A stretch of DNA of 64,000 nucleotides from Actinobacteria bacterium OK074. Its GTDB lineage: Bacteria; Actinomycetota; Actinomycetes; Streptomycetales; Streptomycetaceae. The stretch's first letter is position 1, and the number at the start of each line of letters is the position of its first letter. The stretch lies in assembly GCA_001298575.1 (NCBI GenBank), contig LJCV01000256.1, positions 21,101 through 85,100 on the forward strand, in the 5' to 3' direction. The translations under genes were made by a program, and so were the position numbers. The notes beneath the pieces were generated by a model that ran no database searches, was not told the DNA's origin, and worked only from the letters and a program-made list of their open reading frames with translations. Positions 58,188 to 64,000 of the stretch are shown piece by piece.

Positions 58188-59227
58188 CACTCCAGCAACC
58201 GGGCCCCGATCGTCGCCGTCTGCAAGGTGTACCGGTGGGCCGGGTCCGTCGGGTTGGTGCCGGTGAGTTGGTGGATGCGGTCCAGGCGGTAGGTGAGGGC
58301 GCGGACGCTCAGGGAGAGGCGGCGGGCCGTTTCCGTGGCCACGCAGCCGGAGTCGAAGTACGCGGTGAGGGTGTCCAGGAGGGGCCCGGGGCCGCCCCGG
58401 GCGCGCAGCAGTGGGCCCAGGGCGTTGTGGACCAGGTCGGCCATGGCCTGGCGGTCGCGGGTGAGGACGGGGTAGACGAGCAGGTCGGAGGCGTGCAGGA
58501 CGGGGGCGTCGAAGTCCAGGCGCTCGGCCAGGTCCAGGGTGTTGAGGGCCTCCTCGTAGGACTGGACCACACCCGCCGCGCCCGACTGCGGTCGCCCGAT
58601 GGCCACTTGGCCGCCGCCGGTGGCGTACGCCTGCTTGGCGAAGAAGGCGAGGACGTCGGCCTGGTCGCCGGGGACCACGCAGACCAGGCGGCCGTCCTTG
58701 GTGGTGAGCAGGATGCCGCGGTCGCCGAACCGGCCGATCAGGGCCCGTTCCACCTCCCGCAGGACCGGGTCCCCCTCGTCGTGGGCCGCCGCGCCGCGCG
58801 CCACGGCGACGGCGTGCTCGTACGCGAGACGCAGTCCGTAGCGTTCCGCGCGCTGCGCCAGGCGGCCCAGGTCGCTGCGGCCGTAGAGCAGGTCGTCGAT
58901 GAACTCCCGCCGGGCCGCCTCCTCTTGGCGTACGGCGTGGCGCTGGGCCTGCTCGTAGCCCTCGGCGAACGCGTCGACGGCCTGGGCCGCGGCGGCCAGT
59001 ACGTCGTCGGCACACGTCCCGCTCGCCGTGGGCCAGTTGGTGCGGGTGGCGGTCAAATGGGCGGCTACCAGGGCCCGTAGACCGTAGCCGGCCTCCGCGG
59101 CCTGTTCGCCGAGCGTGCGGCGGGAGTCGAGTTCGTCACGGGTCAGCCGGCGGCCGGTCGCGGAGGCGTCCGCGAGGATGCGGGCATACCCCTCCAAGTA
59201 CGCCTCGGACACGGCCCGTTCGGTCAT
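58166..59227 (-). CDS. PucR/CdaR-type helix-turn-helix regulator
   Basis: A 353-residue regulator. The C-terminal HTH_30 segment reads LLDTLTAYFDSGCVATETAR and LSLSVRALTYRLDRIHQLTG, the family signature, and the middle has the GGDEF-related region (AIGRPQSGAAGVVQSYEEAL). The N-terminal domain (YARILADASATGRRLTRDEL) is of the putative sensory kind found in streptomycete PucR-like proteins. GAGGAGGGG precedes the ATG. It is divergent from NfeD/flotillin with a spacer that carries three copies of an 18-bp repeat. Confidence 0.9.
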   Translation of the reverse strand: MTERAVSEAYLEGYARILADASATGRRLTRDELDSRRTLGEQAAEAGYGLRALVAAHLTATRTNWPTASGTCADDVLAAAAQAVDAFAEGYEQAQRHAVRQEEAARREFIDDLLYGRSDLGRLAQRAERYGLRLAYEHAVAVARGAAAHDEGDPVLREVERALIGRFGDRGILLTTKDGRLVCVVPGDQADVLAFFAKQAYATGGGQVAIGRPQSGAAGVVQSYEEALNTLDLAERLDFDAPVLHASDLLVYPVLTRDRQAMADLVHNALGPLLRARGGPGPLLDTLTAYFDSGCVATETARRLSLSVRALTYRLDRIHQLTGTNPTDPAHRYTLQTATIGARLLEWPAKRAR

Positions 59228-59559
59228 CTGCGCCCCCTCCTCTGCTCACGACGCGATCGGCCGTGCTCACGACGCGATCGGGGCTGTGCTCACGAGGCGA
59301 TCGGCCGTCCGTCGGCTCGGGAAGTCCTGACGAGGGCCCAACACCCGTTCGTAGACGCCCTTTTGTACGCACGGGCCGGGGCCTGGGTCCATACGGGTCA
59401 GCACCCATTCCCGCGCGAACCGGGCATCGAAGAAACGCCGAAGACTGCCGGGATCCGGCAATGACCCGTGTGAGCGGTACATGAGAATCTCGCTCCGGCA
59501 CGGCGCACGACGGCCATGGGGGACTCGGTGTGCGCCTGCCGCGGGGGAAGGGGGAACGC
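59228..59559. promoter_or_regulatory. Divergent spacer with three 18-bp direct repeats
   Basis: TGCTCACGACGCGATCGG occurs at 59243-59260 and 59264-59281 and, with one change, at 59287-59304 (spacing 21 and 23 bp, about two helical turns). All lie within 80 bp upstream of the PucR-type gene. Helical phasing suggests cooperative binding of a regulator, possibly PucR itself. The rest of the 332-bp spacer shows no gene. Confidence 0.65.
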
Positions 59560-60102
59560 GTGTCCGCGCTGACGGGGTTTCTGGGTCTCGGCATCGCCGG
59601 GCTCGTCCTGCTACTGCTCGCGCTCGTCTTCGACGGGGTCCTCGACGGACTCTTCGACGGCGTCGGCGCACTGGACGGGCCGCTGGGCGGCGTGCTGGAC
59701 GGAGCGCTGTCGTTGCCGGTCGTCGCCGGGTTCGTGTCGATGCTCGGCTTCGGCGGGGCGATCGTCCACGGCACGACGGGCCTGGGGGCAGGGACCGCGG
59801 CCGCGTTGGGGGCAGGCGCGGGAGTGGTGGCGGGGTGGGGCGCCTGGCGGCTGAGCCGGGCGCTCGCGGGGGACGAACCCGCCGCCGCTCCACGCGGCAA
59901 CGACCTGGTGGGCACGGCCGGTTGCGTGGTCACCGCGATCCCCGCCGACGGCTACGGCGAGGTGCTGCTGCGCCTCGCGGGCCAGCCGGTCAAGTACGCC
60001 GCCCGCAGCGCCGCCGCCGTCGCCGTCGAGCGCGGTGCCGAGGTGTGGGTCGAGGAGTCGCTGTCGGCCACGTCGGTGGCGGTGCGGCGCGTCGACCGCT
60101 GA
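59560..60102 (+). CDS. NfeD-like membrane protein
   Basis: A 180-residue protein with an N-terminal hydrophobic helix (GIAGLVLLLLALVF), a further membrane segment (VVAGFVSMLGFGGAIVHGTT) and a C-terminal OB-fold-like part (DLVGTAGCVVTAIPADGYGE, then YAARSAAAVAVERGAEVWVE). This is the NfeD layout; NfeD proteins are encoded next to flotillins and help organise membrane microdomains. GTG at 59560 has AAGGGGG 6 bases upstream; a GTG ten codons earlier is less likely. It precedes the flotillin gene by 134 bp. Confidence 0.82.
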   Translation: MSALTGFLGLGIAGLVLLLLALVFDGVLDGLFDGVGALDGPLGGVLDGALSLPVVAGFVSMLGFGGAIVHGTTGLGAGTAAALGAGAGVVAGWGAWRLSRALAGDEPAAAPRGNDLVGTAGCVVTAIPADGYGEVLLRLAGQPVKYAARSAAAVAVERGAEVWVEESLSATSVAVRRVDR

Positions 60103-60236
60103 GCCGGGTCCCGCTCTCGACCGGGGTCGAACTCCCCATCCTCTTACGCCGGTTGCGCCCGGCGGCTGTCCGCGCTCGAACAACTCCCGACCCAAGCCAC
60201 TCGTACACCCAAGCCACTCGCACAAGGAGCCCTGAC

Positions 60237-61709
60237 ATGAGTCCTGTTGTCCTCGCCGTGGTCGGAGTCGTCGTACTCCTCGTCCTGTTGGCGCTCGTCG
60301 TGGTCACCCGTTACAAGGTGGCGGGGCCGAGTCAAGCGTTCATCGTCACCGGGCGGCGCGGCAAGAAGGCCACCGATCCGGAGACCGGGCGGGTGTTCAC
60401 CGACAACAGCGGGCAGAAGGTCGTGGTCGGCGGCGGTGTGTTCGTCGTGCCGTTCGTGCAGCAGAAGTTCACCCTCGACCTGTCCTCCCGGCACATCCCG
60501 GTCGCCGTGCGCGGCGCGGTGACCCTGCGCGGGGTGAAGGCGCACCTGGAGGGCGTCGCGATCGTCAAGGTCGGCGGTACGGAGGACTCGATCCGGGCGG
60601 CGGCGCAGCGGTTCCTGATGCAGCAGGACGGCATCGTCGGCTTCACCCAGGAGGTGCTCTCCGGCGCGCTGCGGGCGATCGTCGGGCGGATGTCCGTGGA
60701 GGACGTCATCCGCGACCGGGCCGCGTTCGCCGGGCAGGTCGCCGAGGAGGCGGAGGCGAGCCTGTCCGGGCAGGGGCTGGTCCTGGACGCCTTCCAGATC
60801 CAGGACATCTCCACCGAGGGCTCCTACCTGGAGGACCTGGGGCGGCCGGAGGCGGCCCGCGCCCGGCAGGAGGCCGACATCGCGGAGGCGGTCGCGCGGC
60901 TCGCCGCCGAGCAGGCCCGGCTGAAGGCCGAGGAGGAAATCGCGGTCGCGCAGCGGACGTTCTACCTCAAGCAGGCCGAGATCAAGGCCGAGACCGACGA
61001 GGCCGCCGCCCGCGCCTCCGCCGCCGGTCCGCTCGCCGAGGCCGCCCGCCGCCAGGAGGTGCTCATGGAACAGGAGAAGGTCGCCGAACGCCAGGCCGCG
61101 CTGACCGACCGCGAACTCGACACCCAGGTCCGCAAGCCCGCCGACGCCGCCCGCTACCAGGCCGAACAGGAGGCGGAGGCCCGTCGTATCGCCCTGGTCA
61201 AGGAGGCCGAGGCGGCGGCCGACCGGGCCCGGCTGACCGGTGAGGGCGAGAAGGCGCAGCGGGCGGCGCTGGCCGCGGCCGTCCGCATCGAGGGTGAGGC
61301 GGAGGCGGCGGCGATCGGCGCGAAGGGGGCCGCCGAGGCCGAGGCGATGCGCAAGAAGGCCGACGCCTTCGCCCAGTACGGCGACGCTGCCGTGCTCCAG
61401 ATGCTCGTCGAGGTGCTGCCGCAGGTCGTCGCCAAGGCGTCCGAACCCCTCAGCGCCGTCGACAAGTTGACGGTCATCTCCACCGACGGCGCCTCCCAGC
61501 TCTCGCGCACGGTCGCCGACAACGTCGCCCAGGGCGTCGAACTCCTCAGCTCCACCACGGGTGTTGACCTCGCGCAGCTGCTCAGGAACATCACGGGCGG
61601 GGACGGTGCCGGGAGCGGGGGCAGGCACGGGGGCGGGGCCGGGGCCGGTGAGCGGCAGTCCGTCCCGTCCGCGAACGGGAGGACCGGCGTCGTCGAGGTG
61701 ACCGACTGA
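60237..61709 (+). CDS. Flotillin/SPFH-domain protein
   Basis: A 490-residue protein: an N-terminal hydrophobic segment (VVLAVVGVVVLLVLLALVVV), an SPFH domain (GGGVFVVPFVQQKFTLDLSS, VKVGGTEDSIRAAAQRFL) and a long Glu/Ala-rich coiled coil with repeated EAE and AAEAEA units (residues about 210-390), as in flotillins. The C-terminal tail is Gly-rich. Flotillins form oligomeric scaffolds at the inner membrane. AAGGAG lies 7 bases before the ATG. It is paired with NfeD upstream. Confidence 0.92.
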   Translation: MSPVVLAVVGVVVLLVLLALVVVTRYKVAGPSQAFIVTGRRGKKATDPETGRVFTDNSGQKVVVGGGVFVVPFVQQKFTLDLSSRHIPVAVRGAVTLRGVKAHLEGVAIVKVGGTEDSIRAAAQRFLMQQDGIVGFTQEVLSGALRAIVGRMSVEDVIRDRAAFAGQVAEEAEASLSGQGLVLDAFQIQDISTEGSYLEDLGRPEAARARQEADIAEAVARLAAEQARLKAEEEIAVAQRTFYLKQAEIKAETDEAAARASAAGPLAEAARRQEVLMEQEKVAERQAALTDRELDTQVRKPADAARYQAEQEAEARRIALVKEAEAAADRARLTGEGEKAQRAALAAAVRIEGEAEAAAIGAKGAAEAEAMRKKADAFAQYGDAAVLQMLVEVLPQVVAKASEPLSAVDKLTVISTDGASQLSRTVADNVAQGVELLSSTTGVDLAQLLRNITGGDGAGSGGRHGGGAGAGERQSVPSANGRTGVVEVTD

Positions 61710-61820
61710 ACCGGCCCGGAACCGGCCGTCCGACCAGGCATCAACAAGCCGTCAAGGAGCCATACTTCCACCAGGTGAGGGAGGTCCCGCACCGTCCCGA
61801 CGGCGGAGGGGAAACGTTCG

Positions 61821-62366
61821 GTGAGCACGATCGGCAAGGGGCTGGGGACGGTCGAGGTACGGCTCCGCTGGGACCCGAGCCCGCTGGGTGAGCCGCCGCG
61901 CCATCTCGACATCGTCGGCGCGGTCTACTCGGCGGACGCCCCCTACGGGCCGCCGGTGTACGTCGTCCACTACGAGAGCCGCTCGCCCGACGGCACCATC
62001 GCCATGAGCCGGCACAGCGAGACCGGCCGGGGCCTGGGCTTCGACGAGGTGATGGTGCTGGAGTTCGACCGGATCCCGGCCGCCTACACCCGGGTCGTCG
62101 TCGGCGTGATCATCCACCAGGACGGCGTACCGCGGACCTTCGCCGACATCGCCAACCTCGGGGTCGCGGTCGTGGCGAACTACCGCGAGCTGATGGCCGA
62201 CGACCTCGCCCGCGTCGCCGACGCCACGACGGCGACGGTCGCGGAGTTCACCAGCAACGGCTCGGAGGGCTGGGAGTTCCACGGGGCGCTGCACGGCCTG
62301 CGCATCGACCCGGCGGACTTCGCGGCGGAGATGGGCGCGGTGCGTCCGGCGGGACCGGCCGCGTGA
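61821..62366 (+). CDS. TerD-family-like protein
   Basis: A 181-residue protein with GGAGGGG 9 bases before the GTG. The segment GTVEVRLRWDPSPLG, GLGFDEVMVLEFDRIPAAYT and VVVGVIIHQDGVPRTFADIA follows the TerD fold: a beta-sandwich with calcium-binding acidic loops that starts from an LDI/SADAPYG-type region. The acidic calcium-binding residues are only partly recognisable. TerD proteins belong to the tellurite/stress-related Ter systems. No other ter genes are in the window. It follows flotillin by 111 bp on the same strand. Confidence 0.7.
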   Translation: MSTIGKGLGTVEVRLRWDPSPLGEPPRHLDIVGAVYSADAPYGPPVYVVHYESRSPDGTIAMSRHSETGRGLGFDEVMVLEFDRIPAAYTRVVVGVIIHQDGVPRTFADIANLGVAVVANYRELMADDLARVADATTATVAEFTSNGSEGWEFHGALHGLRIDPADFAAEMGAVRPAGPAA

Positions 62367-62398
62367 GGACGACGGGCCGGGGCGACTCCCCTACGGCG

Positions 62399-62426
62399 CC
62401 CCCTACCGGCTGTCCCCTACCGGCTG
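62399..62426 (+). repeat. 14-bp repeat x2 after the TerD-like gene
   Basis: CCCCTACCGGCTGT occurs twice in tandem, followed by a partial third copy (CCCCTACGG), 33 bp after the TerD-like stop. It is separated by a short gap from the 17-bp array at 62446. Confidence 0.7.
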
Positions 62427-62445
62427 TCCCCTACGGCGGCGTAAG

Positions 62446-62530
62446 CCCGGCTGCGGCGTAAGCGCGGCTACGGTGTGCGCCCGGCTACGGCGTCAGCCCG
62501 GCTACGGCGTCAGCCCGGCTACGGCGTCAG
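62446..62530. repeat. 17-bp tandem repeat x5 spanning a stop codon
   Basis: Five adjacent 17-bp units; the last three (62480-62530) are identical CCCGGCTACGGCGTCAG and the first two diverged. The complement of the TAG stop of the minus-strand oxidoreductase (62519-62521) is in the last unit, so the array grew outward from the end of that gene. Confidence 0.92.
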
Positions 62531-63565
62531 CACGACCTTGCCGACGACCGTGCCCGACTCCGCCAGCCGCAGCGCGTCCGCGGCCCGCCCCAGCGGCAGC
62601 CGGGCGGCTATCTGCGGGGTGAGGTCGCCGCGTTGGAGCGCGCCGAAGACCTGCCCGAGGTCGGCGCCGAGCCGGGCCCGGAAGCGGTCCTTGGCGAGGG
62701 CGCGCCCGGCCCAGATGTTGAAGAAGTAGGCGCGCCGGCGGCCCGGCAGCGCGTTCCACAGCCACAGCCGCCCGAGCAGCTTGAGCACCGGCCACTGCTT
62801 GGACCCCTCGTCGTCCCGGGTGGAGGCGCTGCCGTACGAGACAAGGGTGCCGCCGGGGGCCAGCAGGCTCCAGGAGGTGACGATCGACCGGCCGCCGACG
62901 TGGTCGAAGACCGCGTCCACCCCGCCGGGGGCGAGCGCGCGGACGCGGGCGGCGAGGTCCGGGTCGCGGTAGTCGACGGGGGGCACGCCCCGCTCCCGCA
63001 GCACCTCGTGGTGGCGGACGGACGCCGTGCCGATCACCTTCGCGCACGCGGCCAGCGCGAGTTGGACCAGGACCGAGCCGACGCCGCCGTTGGCGCCGTG
63101 CACCAGGACGGTCTGCCCGGCGCGCACCCGTGCCTTGCGGTGCAGCATCTGCCAGGCGGTGATGCCGTTGACGACCAGGGTCTCCGCCTCGGCCGCGCCG
63201 ATCCCGTCGGGCACGGGTACGGCGTCGGCGGCGTCGACGAGTACATGGCTGGCCCAGCCGCCGACCTTGACCAGCGCGGCCACCCGGGTCCCGGCCAGGC
63301 CCGCGTCGACACCCTCGCCGGTCGCCAGCACCGTACCGACCAGGTCGTATCCGGGCACGAAGGGGAACGGCGGCTGGTCGTAGTACCGGCCGCGGCGCAT
63401 CTGCTGTTCGGCGAAGGAGACGCCGGTGGCCTCCATCCGGATCAGGACCTGCCCGGGGCCGGGGGCGGGGACGGCGCCTCCGTGGCGCACCTCCAGCCCG
63501 TCGGGCTCGACCTTGCCGGGCAGGACGACCTCTACGAGTCCTTCGGCGCGACCTTCGTTGCTCAT
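62519..63565 (-). CDS. Zinc-type alcohol dehydrogenase-like oxidoreductase
   Basis: A 348-residue medium-chain dehydrogenase/reductase of the quinone-reductase/enoyl-reductase type: VRHGGAVPAPGPGQVLIRME at the start, TGVSFAEQQMRRGRYYDQPP, the nucleotide-binding motif VLVHGANGGVGSVLVQLAL, and AVFDHVGGRSIVTSW. It lacks the catalytic zinc ligands. It probably reduces quinones or unsaturated carbonyls with NADPH. GGAGG lies close before the ATG. It is divergent from a TetR gene whose operator-like palindrome overlaps its promoter, so TetR repression is likely. Confidence 0.9.
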   Translation of the reverse strand: MSNEGRAEGLVEVVLPGKVEPDGLEVRHGGAVPAPGPGQVLIRMEATGVSFAEQQMRRGRYYDQPPFPFVPGYDLVGTVLATGEGVDAGLAGTRVAALVKVGGWASHVLVDAADAVPVPDGIGAAEAETLVVNGITAWQMLHRKARVRAGQTVLVHGANGGVGSVLVQLALAACAKVIGTASVRHHEVLRERGVPPVDYRDPDLAARVRALAPGGVDAVFDHVGGRSIVTSWSLLAPGGTLVSYGSASTRDDEGSKQWPVLKLLGRLWLWNALPGRRRAYFFNIWAGRALAKDRFRARLGADLGQVFGALQRGDLTPQIAARLPLGRAADALRLAESGTVVGKVVLTP

Positions 63566-63601
63566 GACGACCTCCGCGGATGGTTACTGGTTTTCGCGTT
63601 C

Positions 63602-63637
63602 GTTATAAGTTGTAACTCACACCGGCGAGAGTGTCAA
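63602..63637 (-). promoter_or_regulatory. Oxidoreductase promoter overlapped by TetR-type palindrome
   Basis: On the minus strand TTGACA (63632-63637) is followed after 17 bases by TACAAC (63609-63614), a good vegetative promoter for the oxidoreductase. The imperfect palindrome GTTATAAGTTGTAAC (63602-63616) covers the -10 and is AT-rich, so it is the best candidate operator of the divergent TetR gene. Confidence 0.6.
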
Positions 63638-63687
63638 TAACTTCAGTGATAGCCTCTAACCAACCGTGGAGAGGTGGCAGGTCGGTC

Positions 63688-64000
63688 ATGGCGGAGACAG
63701 GCACGGAGACAGGCACGGAGACAGGCACAGAGACACCGCGCGAGCGCTACCGCGCCCAGGTGCAGGCGGAGATCAAGGAGCGCGCATGGGAGCAGATCGC
63801 CACGGCGGGCGCGTCCGCGCTCTCCCTCAACGCGATCGCCAAGCAGCTGGGCATGAGCGGCCCCGCGCTCTACCGGTACTTCGACGGCCGTGACGCCCTG
63901 ATCACCGAACTCGTCCGGGACGCCTACCGCGACCTCGCCGACACCTTCCGCACGGCCCACGCCGCGGCCCCCGCCACGGACCCCACCCCCCTCGGCCCCG
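63688..64000 (+). CDS. TetR family transcriptional regulator (partial)
   Basis: The first 104 codons of a TetR protein; the gene runs off the right window edge. After a repetitive start (ETGTETGTETGTETPRERYR, from a 12-bp DNA repeat) comes the HTH: ALSLNAIAKQLGMSGPALYR and YFDGRDALI, then the beginning of the ligand domain. GGAGAGG lies upstream. It is divergent from the zinc-type oxidoreductase and probably represses it through the palindrome at 63602-63616. Confidence 0.88.
   Translation, partial: MAETGTETGTETGTETPRERYRAQVQAEIKERAWEQIATAGASALSLNAIAKQLGMSGPALYRYFDGRDALITELVRDAYRDLADTFRTAHAAAPATDPTPLGP

Noticed and set aside
1..64000. tRNA, rRNA, riboswitch, IS or phage integrase genes
   Set aside because: No cloverleaf-like sequence, conserved rRNA segment, transposase motif or integrase signature was noticed; absence is from reading only and not from a covariance-model search.

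Overview
The window is high-GC, densely packed DNA with almost exclusively G/C third codon positions, frequent GTG and TTG starts, LAL-type LuxR regulators, CU044_5270/ECF sigma pairs and a DUF2975/HTH pair. This points to a Streptomyces (or close actinomycete) chromosome. No rRNA, tRNA, IS element, integrase or CRISPR array was seen. Most gene calls rest on reading the translated sequence and motifs; no database search was run.

Layout. 1-1517: 5' part of a HelD-type helicase, cut by the window edge. 1669-4700: a small thiolase-like/DUF35/SDR operon with a divergent SRPBCC gene. 4754-10267: two divergent giant LuxR (LAL) regulators, one with a degenerate P-loop. 10705-13470: an NTF2-like protein, an MFS exporter and a two-helix membrane protein. 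13737-22104: a LacI-controlled sugar ABC importer (binding lipoprotein plus two permeases, no ATPase) with a GH43-like enzyme and a secreted beta-helix/CBM protein, suggesting uptake and degradation of a plant-type polysaccharide. 22175-27631: a Ser-every-third-residue membrane protein, an SDR, a VOC protein, an atypical OmpR-type regulator, a LysR/quinone-reductase divergent pair and a SnoaL-like protein.

27735-36249 is the most unusual block. A promoter overlapped by a DmdR/DtxR-like iron box precedes a very long glutamate-synthase large subunit, which overlaps a CysJ-like diflavin reductase, followed by a protein resembling HemS/HmuS heme-handling factors. No GltD is present, so I propose an iron-responsive glutamate synthase driven by a flavin-only reductase.

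36362-41184: a large GHKL (HSP90-like) ATPase with C-terminal helical/wHTH-like repeats, then DUF2975 + HTH under a perfect 14-bp inverted repeat. 41349-46592: a secreted BNR/sialidase-like protein, and a two-component system co-transcribed with an ABC exporter. 47069-51678: a hypothetical gene, a frameshifted small gene, a membrane gene, an ECF sigma factor fused to a broken CU044_5270 gene, and a DUF4232 lipoprotein. 51895-57908: a membrane-anchored XRE regulator, an MFS exporter, an orphan 140-aa protein, a CGNR zinc-finger remnant and an intact ECF sigma/CU044_5270 pair. 58166-64000: a PucR-type regulator, NfeD/flotillin, a TerD-like protein, and an oxidoreductase divergent from a partial TetR gene.

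A window-wide pattern: at least a dozen genes carry short tandem repeats (6-40 bp units) that begin at, or overlap, their stop codon.
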